Positions 35,807 to 44,484 are shown, counted from the first letter of the stretch. The stretch is DNA of 64,000 nucleotides from Thermomonas sp. HDW16 (GCF_011302915.1 NZ_CP049872.1:2232001-2296000); one strand, 5' to 3'. The notes: a model not told the origin generated them from the sequence alone. Program-made: numbers and translations.

Positions 35807-36238
35807 ATGCACATGGGACGCACGATCCTGGGGGCGGTGGTTGGCCTGGTGCTGGCCGTGATCACCATCATGTTGGTCGAATTCGCCGGCCAACAGATCT
35901 ACCCGCCGCCAGCCGGACTGGATCCACGGGTGGCCGAAGACATGGCGAAGCTCGTCGGTATGCTGCCGACCGGCGCGTTGCTGTTCGTGGTCGCGGCCTG
36001 GGTGATCGGCGCCTTCGATGGCGGCTTCGTCGCCGCACTCATCGCACGCAAGGGCCATCCGCGTGCAGCCGCCATCGTGCCCGCCTTGATGGTGATGGCA
36101 GGCGTGGCCGGCATGATCGTGGTGATGCCGGCACATCCCAAGTGGATGGGCGTAGCCGGCCTGCTGCTGCCGATCCCTGCGGCCCTTGCCGGCGCGTGGC
36201 TGGCCGGCAAGGCCGGTTATCGCGGCGAAACCCGGTAG
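35807..36238 (+). CDS. Hypothetical membrane protein
   Basis: 143 aa with about four hydrophobic segments: ILGAVVGLVLAVITIMLVEF, LPTGALLFVVAAWVIGAF, AAAIVPALMVMAGVAGMIVVM and GVAGLLLPIPAALAGAWLAG. No motif assigns a function. The start at 35807 (MHMGRTILG) avoids an uncharacteristic Arg-rich upstream extension. Its last 22 bases overlap the end of the convergent GNAT gene. Confidence 0.75.
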   Translation: MHMGRTILGAVVGLVLAVITIMLVEFAGQQIYPPPAGLDPRVAEDMAKLVGMLPTGALLFVVAAWVIGAFDGGFVAALIARKGHPRAAAIVPALMVMAGVAGMIVVMPAHPKWMGVAGLLLPIPAALAGAWLAGKAGYRGETR

Positions 36239-36633
36239 AACATCCCCACCGATTTCTCCGACTGCGCGAAGCCGTATTTCTCGTACAGGTGTTTCGCGTC
36301 GCCATCGGCGAACAGCGAGACATGCGCGGTCGGCAGCGCATTCACGCGCAGCCAAGCATCCAGCGCGCCCATGATCCGCTTGCCCAGGCCTTGCCCCTGC
36401 AACGCCGGATCCACCGCGATGTCGACCACGAAATGGAAGCAGGCGCCGTCGCCGATGATGCGGCCCATGCCGACGACCTCCTCGCCGCGCAGCAAGCTGA
36501 CGCCGAAGGTCGTGTTGCCCAAGCTGCGCCGCGCGGCTTCTTCGGATTTCGGCGACAACCCGGTCAGCGCGCGCATGCGCACGTAGTCGGCCACGCCGGG
36601 GAAACGCTCGACCAGGCGGATCGCATCGCTCAT
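36217..36633 (-). CDS. GNAT-family N-acetyltransferase
   Basis: 138 aa. The acetyl-CoA binding motif A is VDPALQGQGLGKRIM, and YEKYGFAQSE is the C-terminal GNAT motif B. Substrate unknown. Its start overlaps the stop of the upstream symporter gene (ATGA), so they are co-translated; whether the enzyme acts on the imported compound is speculative. Confidence 0.92.
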   Translation of the reverse strand: MSDAIRLVERFPGVADYVRMRALTGLSPKSEEAARRSLGNTTFGVSLLRGEEVVGMGRIIGDGACFHFVVDIAVDPALQGQGLGKRIMGALDAWLRVNALPTAHVSLFADGDAKHLYEKYGFAQSEKSVGMFYRVSPR

Positions 36634-37961
36634 GCGCGGCTGCCGCCGTCCTCGTCCAGGTCGGCATCGATCTCGCCGGCGTCGTACACCGCGCGATCCA
36701 GCATCCCGGTTTCCTTCGCCACCAGCACCGGCACCAGCATCTGCCCGGTGACATTGGTCATCGTCCGCATCATGTCCAGCACGCGGTCGATGGCGTACAG
36801 GTAGCCGATCGCCTCCAACGGCAGCCCAGCGGCGCTCAGCACCACGGTGGCCATGATCACTGCCGTGCCCGGCACGCCGGCGGTGCCGAAACTGCCCAGC
36901 ACCGAGGCCAGCGCGATGATCACGTATTGCGACATCGACAGTTCGGTGCCGGTGTACTGGGCGATGAAAACCGCCGCCAGCGCCGGGTAGATTGCGCCGC
37001 AGCCGTCCATCTTGATGGTGGCACCCAGCGGTACCGCGAACGCGGCATAGTCCTTGTCCACGCCCAGGTTGTAGGTGACGCTGCGCAGCGACACCGGCAG
37101 CGCGGCGAAGCTGCTGGAGGCCACGAAGCCGACTTCCATGCCGGGCGCGGCGCCGCGGAAGAACTTGATCGGGCTCAGCCCATGCGCCAGCAGCAGGCCG
37201 CTGTAGACCACCACGATGTGGAACGTGCAGGCCGCGTACAGCGCCACCACGAACATCAACAACGGCTTCAGTTGCTCGAAACCGTAACCGCCCACCAGCG
37301 CCGCGATCAGGCCGAAGGTGCCGATCGGGGTGAACTCCAGCACGAAGCGGGTGACCTGGATCATGATCTCGCTGGCCTCGCCGACCAGCTTGCGCATGCC
37401 GGCCACCTTCTCGCCCAGCTTGACGATGGCGAAGCCGACCATGCCGGCGAAGAAGATCACCTGCAGCACCGTGCCGTTGCGCGGCACCAGCACGGTCATG
37501 CCGTCTGACGTCTTGGCGCTGGCAGCGCCACCCAGCGCCTGGAACGGGTTGGACGGCACCAGGTTGAGCAGCATGTCCAGCACGCCGGGTACCTGTTTCT
37601 CCTTGTAGTCGGAGGCGATCTGCAACACGCCCACGCCCACGCCCGGCTTGATGATCCAGCCGAAGGCCAGGCCCACGCCCACTGCCAGCACCGCGGTGAT
37701 CGCGAACCAGACGAAGGTGCGCCCGGCCAGCGCGGCGATCGATTTCTGCCCGCTCAGCGACGCCACTGCATTGATCACCGCGAAGAACACCAGCGGCACC
37801 GCGATCATCTTGATCAAGGTGACGTAGAGGTCACCCAAAGGGCCGAACCAGGTCTCCGCATTCGGCCCGAACGCCCAACCGGCCAGTGCGCCCAACACGA
37901 AGCCGGCGACCACGCGTTTCCAGAACTTGATGCGGAACCACCAGTCGAACATGCGGGCCAT
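36630..37961 (-). CDS. Dicarboxylate/amino-acid:cation symporter (DAACS family)
   Basis: 443 aa. Family hallmarks: a conserved serine-rich re-entrant loop (VASSSFAALPVSL), the motif MDGCGAIYPALAAVFIAQ, and GTAGVPGTAVIM. It would import C4-dicarboxylates, glutamate or aspartate with Na+ or H+. The sequence resembles GltP/DctA/SdcS-like proteins but does not fix the substrate. Coupled to the downstream GNAT gene. Confidence 0.93.
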   Translation of the reverse strand: MARMFDWWFRIKFWKRVVAGFVLGALAGWAFGPNAETWFGPLGDLYVTLIKMIAVPLVFFAVINAVASLSGQKSIAALAGRTFVWFAITAVLAVGVGLAFGWIIKPGVGVGVLQIASDYKEKQVPGVLDMLLNLVPSNPFQALGGAASAKTSDGMTVLVPRNGTVLQVIFFAGMVGFAIVKLGEKVAGMRKLVGEASEIMIQVTRFVLEFTPIGTFGLIAALVGGYGFEQLKPLLMFVVALYAACTFHIVVVYSGLLLAHGLSPIKFFRGAAPGMEVGFVASSSFAALPVSLRSVTYNLGVDKDYAAFAVPLGATIKMDGCGAIYPALAAVFIAQYTGTELSMSQYVIIALASVLGSFGTAGVPGTAVIMATVVLSAAGLPLEAIGYLYAIDRVLDMMRTMTNVTGQMLVPVLVAKETGMLDRAVYDAGEIDADLDEDGGSRA

Positions 37962-38086
37962 CCCGTCGAGGCAAGACAGCGACGATACCCGACCGCGCCG
38001 GCTCGCGGCAGTGGCCGTACTGGAACGCTGAAGTAGCGCTGTCGCATCCAGCCGTCATAATCGGCGGATCGCACCGGGAACAGAAC

Positions 38087-39796
38087 ATGCGCCGACACGC
38101 TTCCGCCCTCGCTTTCGCCATGACCCTCGCCATCAGTGGCTGTGCCAGCACCGGCAATCCGACCGTCGCACGCGACAGCGCAGTCCATATCGACGTGCCG
38201 ACGATCGCCCGCCCAGCCGGCGAATCCGCCGCCTGGTGGTTCCGCAGCGGCGCCGCGCAGGCCGCTGAGCGCGGCGCGATGGCCGGCCATGCGAAGAACG
38301 TGATCGTGTTCCTGGGCGATGGCATGAGCCTGCCGACCGTGGCCGCCGCACGCATCTTCGAAGGCCAACGCAAAGGCGGCAGCGGCGAGGAAAACCGACT
38401 GGCCTGGGAAACCTTCCCCGCAACGGCGTTGAGCAAGACCTACAACACCAATTCGCAGACCCCGGATTCGGCCGGCACCATGAGCGCCATCGCGACCGGA
38501 GTGAAGACCCGGCTCGGCGTACTCAGCATCGCCCAGGATCCCGTACGCAAGGACTGTGCCGGTGCGCTGGCGGCGCCGATGCTGACCTTGTGGGAACTGG
38601 CCACCAGCAGTGGCATGGCCACCGGCGTGGTCACCACCACCCGCGTCACCGATGCCACGCCCGCCGCGACCTTCAGCCACAGCGCCGAACGCAACTGGGA
38701 AAACGACACCGACCTGACCGAGCAGGCGCGCGCCGATGGCTGCATCGACATCGCGCGGCAGATGGTGGAATCGGCGTTCGGCAACGGCCCGAACGTGCTG
38801 ATGGGCGGCGGCCGCGACAATTTCATGACCGCCGCGCAGCGCGATCCGGAATACGCCGACAAGACCGGCCTGCGCCAGGACGGCCGCGACATAATCGCCG
38901 AATGGCAGGCGCGCCATCCGCGCGGCACCTATGTCTGGAATGCGCGGCAACTCGCCGATGCGCCCCTCGACACGCCGCTGCTCGCCCTGTTCCAGCCGGG
39001 CCACATGCGCTACGAACACGACCGCCCGCAGGATCCCGCGGGCGAGCCTTCGCTCGCGGAGATGACCCGCGCCGCGATCGCCCGCCTGTCGCGCGGCGCG
39101 AACGGCTACGTGCTGCTGGTCGAAGGCGGCAACATCGACAAGGCCAGCCACGCGGGCAATGCCTATCGCGCGTTGAGCGACACCGTCGCGCTGTCGGATG
39201 CCGTGCGCGCCGCCACCGAAATGACCTCGTCCGACGACACCCTGATCCTGGTGACCGCCGACCATTCGCACACGCTGATGCTCTCCGGCTACGCCCGTCG
39301 CGGCAACGCGATCATGGACAAGGTCCATGGCGGCCACAACGAGGCCGCGGCGACCATCGATCCTTCGGCACTCGCACGCGACGCCACCGGCCTGCCGTAC
39401 ACCACCCTGAATTACGCCAGCGGGCCCGGCTACATCGGCGCCAGCGAGCAGCAGCCGGAAGGCCCGAAGCATTTTCCGCACACCGGCAAGGAGTTCGTCG
39501 CGGCGAAACACGGCCGCCCCGACCTGACCGACGTCGATACCGAGGATCCCGACTACCTGCAGGAAGCGCTGTTCCCGCTGGGCTCGGAAACCCATGGCGG
39601 CGACGATGTCGGCATCTGGGCAAGCGGCCCCGGCAGCAACGCCGTGCGCGGCAGCCTGGAACAGAACGCGATCTTCCACATCCTGCTGCAGGCCACCCCG
39701 CGCCTGCGCGGCGCGCTGTGCGCGAAGGGCGACTGCGACGCGAACGGGGTGCCGGTGGCGTTGCCGAAGATCGAAGACTTCAGGCCGCTGCGCTAG
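38087..39796 (+). CDS. Alkaline phosphatase, lipoprotein
   Basis: 569 aa. Signal peptide with lipobox AISGC (Cys19). Metal site NVIVFLGDGMS (Asp78) and catalytic Ser128 in TPDSAGTMSAIATG are the alkaline phosphatase superfamily signatures, and GGGRDNF and VLLVEGGNIDKASHAGN support PhoA-type architecture. It hydrolyses phosphate monoesters in the periplasm or at the outer membrane. No pho box was identified by eye. Its last 17 bases overlap the convergent ABC exporter gene. Confidence 0.95.
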   Translation: MRRHASALAFAMTLAISGCASTGNPTVARDSAVHIDVPTIARPAGESAAWWFRSGAAQAAERGAMAGHAKNVIVFLGDGMSLPTVAAARIFEGQRKGGSGEENRLAWETFPATALSKTYNTNSQTPDSAGTMSAIATGVKTRLGVLSIAQDPVRKDCAGALAAPMLTLWELATSSGMATGVVTTTRVTDATPAATFSHSAERNWENDTDLTEQARADGCIDIARQMVESAFGNGPNVLMGGGRDNFMTAAQRDPEYADKTGLRQDGRDIIAEWQARHPRGTYVWNARQLADAPLDTPLLALFQPGHMRYEHDRPQDPAGEPSLAEMTRAAIARLSRGANGYVLLVEGGNIDKASHAGNAYRALSDTVALSDAVRAATEMTSSDDTLILVTADHSHTLMLSGYARRGNAIMDKVHGGHNEAAATIDPSALARDATGLPYTTLNYASGPGYIGASEQQPEGPKHFPHTGKEFVAAKHGRPDLTDVDTEDPDYLQEALFPLGSETHGGDDVGIWASGPGSNAVRGSLEQNAIFHILLQATPRLRGALCAKGDCDANGVPVALPKIEDFRPLR

Positions 39797-41900
39797 AAAC
39801 GTCCCCGGCCGGCACGGGGATAGGGGCTTGCACCATCTGCGGGCGCAGTTCCTGCACGATCCGTCCGCCATCCATCACCAATGCACGATCAGCACTGGCG
39901 ATGGTTTCCGGACGATGTGCCACGATGACCTTGGTTAGTTTCAACGCTTTCACCGCATCGTTGACCAAGCGCTCGCGCATCACGTCCAAGTGGCTGGTCG
40001 CTTCATCCAAGAACAGCAGTTTGGGTTCGCGGTAGAGCGCACGGGCCAAGATGATCCGCTGTTTCTGCCCGCCAGAAAGCGAGCTACCCATGTCGCCGAT
40101 GAGGCTGTGGTAACCCATCGGCATGGCGGCGATTTCCTCATGCACGGCAGCCAGTTTCGCAGCTGCCTCGATGCGTTCCTGATCGAAGTCCTGCGAAAAG
40201 AAACTGATGTTGTCCGCGATGCTACCTGCGAACAATTGATCGTCCTGCATGACCGCGCCAACGATCGCACGTACGTTGCGCGGACCTGCTTTCTGCAGAT
40301 CATGACCGCCAATGCGGATGCTGCCCGACGTGGGCCGCAACAAACCCAACAGGATCTTGACCAAGGTGGTCTTGCCGCATCCGGAAGCGCCAATGACTGC
40401 CACCGACTCACCTGGTTCGACCGTAAAGCTGCAGTCTTTCAGAACCCAAGGCTCACCGTCTGCATAGCGGAAACACAGGTTCTCGACATCGATGCGAGTG
40501 TCGGCGGGCGGCAATGCCTCGAATGCCAACTCTTCATCGGGCTCGGTGAGCACGATATCCGCCAGCCGCTCGCCATGCAGACGCAGCATGCGGAATTCCA
40601 CCCACTTGTCGATCAACGCAGCCATACGCTGGGCAAACTGATCCTTGTATGCCAGATAGGCGATCAGCATCCCGACAGAGAACACGCTCTTGAGAGCCAA
40701 CAGCGCGCCAATCCAGATCACCGCAATACGTTCAATGCCAAACACCAATTGGCTTGCGCCATTGAAGCCCAGCCCCATACGTGCAAGCCGGACGTCGTTA
40801 TTGACGGTGTCCACCATCAGGTTGTCATAGGTGCTGCGGCGCTGCGATTCCTCACCAGCCACTTTCAAACTTTGCATGCCACGAAGGGATTCGAGCAGAT
40901 GGCTCTGCTGCTTGGCCGCTGCAATCAGTTGCTGCTCCGTGCGGTCACGCACCGGTCGATAGGCGATCGCACGGATGCCCATATACAGCGCAACCGCCAG
41001 CAGGGTGACGAGCGCCAGCTTCCAGCTGTAGATGAGCATCAAGCCAAACGTCACCACCGCCATCAATCCGTCGATGATGGCTTCCACGAAGCTGGTGGTC
41101 AGGGTCTTCTGGATGGCCTGCACGGAAGACATCCGCGAGGTCACATCGCCCAGATGACGCTTCTCGAAGAAATCCAGCGGCAATCGCAACAGGTGGGCGA
41201 AGACATTGCCCATCCACTGCAGGCCAAGATTCGAAGAGAGATACACCACCGACCAGCCACGCAACAAGCCAATGCCAATCTGCAACAGCAAAGCCAAGCC
41301 GAACCCTAAGCCCAGCACGGTGAGCAAACTCTTGTCGGCAGAGACCAATACCTGATCCACCACCCACTGCATGAAGAACGGGGCCAGGATCACGAAGACC
41401 TGCAACGCAACAGACAGCAACAGGATCAGACCCAACGAACGCCACAGCCCGCGCACCGGACCGGTCAACTGCCGGGCCGTGACCGAAGGTGCAGCTTTCT
41501 GCGGCTTGAACTCGGCGGTGGGCGCCAGTTCCAGCGCCACGCCGGTGAAGTGTTTGGACACTTCATCGAAAGACAGTTTTCGTTCGCCGATCGCCGGATC
41601 AAGGATCGTCACTTTCGATTTGCCGACGTTCGCCAACACCACGAAGTGATTCATGTCCCAATGCAGGATGCAGGGCAATTTCAGCTTGCCCAAGTCATCC
41701 ATGTCCAGCCGCAGTGGGCGGGTGGAAAAACCCAGTTGCTGAGCGATCTGGATCAGATGGTTTAGCTTGGCTCCCTTGAGTGAAAGGGGAAAGCGGCGAC
41801 GCATTTCCGGCAGGCCGATTCGCTGTCCATTCGCGTCGGCCACCATCGCCAGGGAAGCGAGGCCGCATTCGGCGGCTTCGGATTGAAGGATTTGTTTCAT
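39780..41900 (-). CDS. Bacteriocin exporter: C39 peptidase-ABC transporter fusion
   Basis: 706 aa, the complete peptidase-containing exporter (PCAT) layout. Residues 1-125 are a C39 protease with triad Cys12 (EAAECGLASL), His85 (WDMNHFVVL) and Asp101 (LDP). About 150-430 is a six-helix ABC membrane domain, and about 470-690 a nucleotide-binding domain with Walker A GASGCGKTT (504-512), signature SSLSGGQ (607-613) and Walker B LLFLDE (628-633). It cleaves double-glycine leaders and exports the peptide across the inner membrane. Directly downstream of the HlyD gene, two leader-peptide genes and a small membrane-protein gene. All catalytic residues are present. Confidence 0.95.
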   Translation of the reverse strand: MKQILQSEAAECGLASLAMVADANGQRIGLPEMRRRFPLSLKGAKLNHLIQIAQQLGFSTRPLRLDMDDLGKLKLPCILHWDMNHFVVLANVGKSKVTILDPAIGERKLSFDEVSKHFTGVALELAPTAEFKPQKAAPSVTARQLTGPVRGLWRSLGLILLLSVALQVFVILAPFFMQWVVDQVLVSADKSLLTVLGLGFGLALLLQIGIGLLRGWSVVYLSSNLGLQWMGNVFAHLLRLPLDFFEKRHLGDVTSRMSSVQAIQKTLTTSFVEAIIDGLMAVVTFGLMLIYSWKLALVTLLAVALYMGIRAIAYRPVRDRTEQQLIAAAKQQSHLLESLRGMQSLKVAGEESQRRSTYDNLMVDTVNNDVRLARMGLGFNGASQLVFGIERIAVIWIGALLALKSVFSVGMLIAYLAYKDQFAQRMAALIDKWVEFRMLRLHGERLADIVLTEPDEELAFEALPPADTRIDVENLCFRYADGEPWVLKDCSFTVEPGESVAVIGASGCGKTTLVKILLGLLRPTSGSIRIGGHDLQKAGPRNVRAIVGAVMQDDQLFAGSIADNISFFSQDFDQERIEAAAKLAAVHEEIAAMPMGYHSLIGDMGSSLSGGQKQRIILARALYREPKLLFLDEATSHLDVMRERLVNDAVKALKLTKVIVAHRPETIASADRALVMDGGRIVQELRPQMVQAPIPVPAGDVSSAAA

Positions 41901-42004
41901 TAAATTTCTGTGGCGCGAGCCTTGATCAGCAATTGGTAATTCGATACAGGCATTCGATCAGTCAAGACTTAGTCCGCCGACCTTTAAAACCACTTCTTAG
42001 CTTG

Positions 42005-42349
42005 TTATTTATGGCCAAGCGACTCCTTTCCCTGGAGCAAAATCTTTAGCATCACAAACGAATAACCACCGAAAGCCATGACGCTAGCCATAGTAAGAGC
42101 GATTTTCACCCAATATACCCACGAGTTCACCATCAACCCGATAATTCCAACCGACGCGAAGAGAAATGTTAGAACTATGAGGGCAGAAACGACACGCCGT
42201 CGATTCTTTTGCCAATGGACAGTCATCAGAATACTTGCAATACCCAGCAACAATAACAGCGACTTCATGACCCCTGAAGCATAAATGGCTGCACCAAAAC
42301 CAATCATGGCCGTAACAAAGCCAATTACTATCAAATAATCTTTCTTCAT
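42005..42349 (-). CDS. Small four-helix membrane protein, candidate immunity protein
   Basis: 114 aa with four predicted membrane helices: YLIVIGFVTAMIGFGAAIYA, MKSLLLLLGIASILMTVHW, SALIVLTFLFASVGIIGLMV and WVYWVKIALTMASVMAFGGY. No database family is recognised. It has an ideal ribosome site GGAGG and visibly lower GC than the rest of the window. Position between the two peptide genes and the exporter is where immunity proteins of class II bacteriocins and microcins usually sit. The immunity role is inferred from position and size only. Confidence 0.7.
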   Translation of the reverse strand: MKKDYLIVIGFVTAMIGFGAAIYASGVMKSLLLLLGIASILMTVHWQKNRRRVVSALIVLTFLFASVGIIGLMVNSWVYWVKIALTMASVMAFGGYSFVMLKILLQGKESLGHK

Positions 42350-42362
42350 CTTTTCCTCCGAA

Positions 42363-42398
42363 AACCAGCCTCACGAGAAGCTTCGCGTGAGACTGGTT
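42363..42398 (-). terminator. Intra-operon hairpin after the bacteriocin peptide genes
   Basis: Stem AACCAG-CTCACG pairs with CGTGAG-CTGGTT (12 bp with one bulge on each side), and the loop contains the palindrome GAAGCTTC. On the minus strand it is followed by TTTTC. It lies just after the second peptide gene and before the small membrane-protein gene, and may give more peptide mRNA than exporter mRNA. Confidence 0.7.
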
Positions 42399-42406
42399 GT
42401 TTTCAG

Positions 42407-42616
42407 TTAATTCAGAAGCGTATAAATGCCATAGCCGATTGCAGCGCCGCCAATAATGACACCCCCAATACCAGTACCAATGGCCAAAATGGTCGCACCC
42501 TCTGCTAGCGCGAGACCTGCGCCTCCACCTCCAATTATCAAGCCATTGCCGATATACTCATAAGCCGACATGGACCCGGAAACCTGATCAATTTGCTCAA
42601 CGGTTAGCTGCTTCAT
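42407..42616 (-). CDS. Bacteriocin precursor peptide B (leader LTVEQIDQVSGS)
   Basis: 69 aa. The first 15 residues MKQLTVEQIDQVSGS match the double-glycine-type leader consensus (LSxxExxxVxGG, here ending GS). The remaining 54 residues are Gly/Ala/Ile-rich and hydrophobic, with several small-xxx-small (GxxxG-like) spacings (GNGLIIGGGGAGLALAEG, IGTGIGGVIIGGAAIG). This is typical of membrane-active class II/colicin V-like peptides. Ribosome site GAGG. Eight bases downstream of peptide A, suggesting a two-component bacteriocin. Related to small colicin V-like peptides of xanthomonads by organisation; killing activity is not shown. Confidence 0.85.
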   Translation of the reverse strand: MKQLTVEQIDQVSGSMSAYEYIGNGLIIGGGGAGLALAEGATILAIGTGIGGVIIGGAAIGYGIYTLLN

Positions 42617-42624
42617 ATTTGGCC

Positions 42625-42825
42625 TCAGTTAATTGCGACGCTTACCAAAATAGCCCCGCCAATAAAGACGGCAGCGCCAGCGCCGAATGGACCAAGCGCC
42701 ACAGCGGCAACCATCATTTCCAGGCCGCCATACATGGACATTGCACCGCCCACACCGGTGATAACGTCTTCCATTGACATCCCACCATCAATGAGTTCGA
42801 GCTCATCTATCACTAGCTCACGCAT
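42625..42825 (-). CDS. Bacteriocin precursor peptide A (leader MRELVIDELELIDGG)
   Basis: 66 aa. The leader MRELVIDELELIDGG ends in Gly-Gly, the canonical C39 cleavage site. The core of about 51 residues starts MSMEDVITGVGGAMSMYGG and is hydrophobic with many Gly and Ala (VAAVALGPFGAGAAVFIGG). The start at 42825 is chosen because AGGGAG precedes it and the leader then starts at the first residue; the open frame upstream is out of character. Lies between the HlyD gene and peptide B. Confidence 0.85.
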   Translation of the reverse strand: MRELVIDELELIDGGMSMEDVITGVGGAMSMYGGLEMMVAAVALGPFGAGAAVFIGGAILVSVAIN

Positions 42826-42911
42826 TTCAACCACTCCCTGAACGTGATGCGCAATCCCCCTGCGCCTTGGGGCCAGGAACACACCCGGCACTTCGCTTGC
42901 CGCAACAAAGG

Positions 42912-44162
42912 TCAAGCGCTGACCTTTCCTTGCAGCGAATACAACGGCTCAAATACCCACTCAATCAGCCGGCGCTTCTCACCAAAGACGTCGGCATCCA
43001 ACAACATCCCCGGCCTCAACAATTCCGCCTTGCCATACGCTGTGACGCTCTGCCGCGCAAGCGCCACGGTGATGCGATAGAACGGCTCCCCCTGCTGCGC
43101 ATTTCCAAGCTCGCCCTGGCTCAATGCGCTACGGCTGATGCGCACGACCTTGCCCAACTGATGCCCGAACTTCTGGTAGGGATAAGCCTGGTAGCGCAAC
43201 TGCACTGAATCCCCCAGCTCGATAAAGCCAATGGCACGGCTTGGCACCAGCAGCTCGACTTCAAGCTCACTGTTCTTCGGCAGCAGGCTCATCAGAGGCT
43301 GCCCGGCCTGCACAGCCTGGCCAGGCTTGACCAGCTGCGTGGCCACCATCCCGCTCACCGGCGCACTGACCGCAAGCGCGCCGCGCGCTTCGGTTTCCGC
43401 ACGCTCCTGCCCCAGTTGCGCCAAGTCGCGCTGCAGGGCTGCTTGCGTTGCCTGCTGTTGACCGGGCAGTTCGCGCAGCGCTTGCTCCAACTGGGCGATG
43501 CCGCGGCGCGCGGCAATGGCCTGCCGCTGCAATGCCTGTGCCTGGCCGGTGTATTCCAGCGCAGTGGATTCCTGCTGCTTGATCTGCAACACGCTGACAT
43601 AACGGGCGTCTTCCAGCTGCTTGAGCTTGGCCAGGGTCTCCCCGGCGATGCGGGTCTGGTCTTGTCGCGTCGCCACTTCGGTTTCGATCTGCGCAAGCTC
43701 GCGCCTGGCTGCGGCAAGCTGCGCACGCAACCCCGAAGCCTGCGCCTGCAGTTGCGACTGCTGCGCCGCCTGCATCGACACCAAACCATCGTGGCGCTGT
43801 TCCATCCCCTGCGCAAACGCAACCTGCGTATCACCACCCTCTGGTGTGACGCGTGGCGTGACTACCACGGCCAAACGCTGGCCGGCTTGCAAGGTATCGC
43901 CTTCGGTGTGATCCAGCTGGCTGATCACGCCCGTGGCCGGTGCAAGCACGGTCACAAGCCCCTTGTTGGGCACAAGCTGCCCAGTCACGGTCGAGCGACG
44001 GGTATAGCTGCCTAAGACCAAGAACAACACCACCGTCAGTGCGGCCATACCCGCACCCAGCGTCAATACCCATAACCGCAATGGCTGCGCCAACGAAATG
44101 GCCCCCAGCCATTGCGTACGACGCGCCGCCAGCGCTTCCTTGCGAAACAACAATTGCGACAT
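42912..44162 (-). CDS. HlyD-family membrane-fusion protein for bacteriocin export
   Basis: 416 aa. One N-terminal membrane helix (about 29-50), a barrel-sandwich/lipoyl-like half (VLAPATGVISQLDHTEGDTLQAGQRL), a long coiled coil (about 105-265, rich in Gln, Ala and Leu) and the second half (ALAVSAPVSGMVATQLVKPGQAVQAGQPLMSLLP). It is the adaptor linking the C39-ABC exporter to an outer-membrane TolC-type channel, which is not encoded here and is presumably supplied elsewhere. First conventional gene of the bacteriocin operon. Confidence 0.93.
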   Translation of the reverse strand: MSQLLFRKEALAARRTQWLGAISLAQPLRLWVLTLGAGMAALTVVLFLVLGSYTRRSTVTGQLVPNKGLVTVLAPATGVISQLDHTEGDTLQAGQRLAVVVTPRVTPEGGDTQVAFAQGMEQRHDGLVSMQAAQQSQLQAQASGLRAQLAAARRELAQIETEVATRQDQTRIAGETLAKLKQLEDARYVSVLQIKQQESTALEYTGQAQALQRQAIAARRGIAQLEQALRELPGQQQATQAALQRDLAQLGQERAETEARGALAVSAPVSGMVATQLVKPGQAVQAGQPLMSLLPKNSELEVELLVPSRAIGFIELGDSVQLRYQAYPYQKFGHQLGKVVRISRSALSQGELGNAQQGEPFYRITVALARQSVTAYGKAELLRPGMLLDADVFGEKRRLIEWVFEPLYSLQGKVSA

Positions 44163-44349
44163 TCCACTTGCCTGACCCCTGACGACAGCGACTTTTTCGC
44201 TTTTCGGCCATCACGGGGTCAATCGCAAAGGGCGAAAAACCGCATGAAACCGTTTCCCCGATACGCATAGAAACTCAAACACAGCCTTTTGCAATCAATC
44301 CCTTGGCATGCGCGGAAAAGCAGGTGTGTACAAACGACGCAAGTATTGC

Positions 44350-44361
44350 TTGCATGTGCAA
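44350..44361. promoter_or_regulatory. Candidate operator palindrome
   Basis: TTGCATGTGCAA, a 5-2-5 palindrome, sits in the divergent region between the HlyD operon and the XRE gene. It is a plausible binding site for the XRE repressor, inferred only from symmetry and location. Confidence 0.35.
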
Positions 44362-44363
44362 AT

Positions 44364-44435
44364 TCAGACCCGAAACTGAATGTCAACGCGTATTTCCCGG
44401 AATGTGACGGGATATAATATTGAATACGTTTTCAT
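44364..44435 (-). CDS. Possible 23-aa peptide upstream of the bacteriocin operon
   Basis: A short frame encoding MKTYSILYPVTFREIRVDIQ plus FRV has a textbook ribosome site, AGGAG, eight bases before its ATG. It lies 200 bases upstream of the HlyD gene on the same strand. No homologue is recognised and it may be a chance frame. If real it could be a leader peptide or a signal peptide for the divergent XRE regulator; this is speculative. Confidence 0.35.
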   Translation of the reverse strand: MKTYSILYPVTFREIRVDIQFRV

Positions 44436-44484
44436 AACGCGCTCCTCTTCAAACAGTAGTGGATCCAATGGAAATGAAGCGCGA

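Larger units (their letters stand above)
44163..44484. promoter_or_regulatory. Divergent AT-rich intergenic region, bacteriocin operon / XRE regulator
   Basis: A 322-base gap, the longest in the window, between the HlyD gene (minus) and the XRE regulator (plus). It is lower in GC than flanking sequence. Visible elements are a TATAAT at 44413-44418, the palindrome TTGCATGTGCAA at 44350-44361 and a 23-codon reading frame on the minus strand (44364-44435). It should contain promoters for both directions. Confidence 0.65.
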
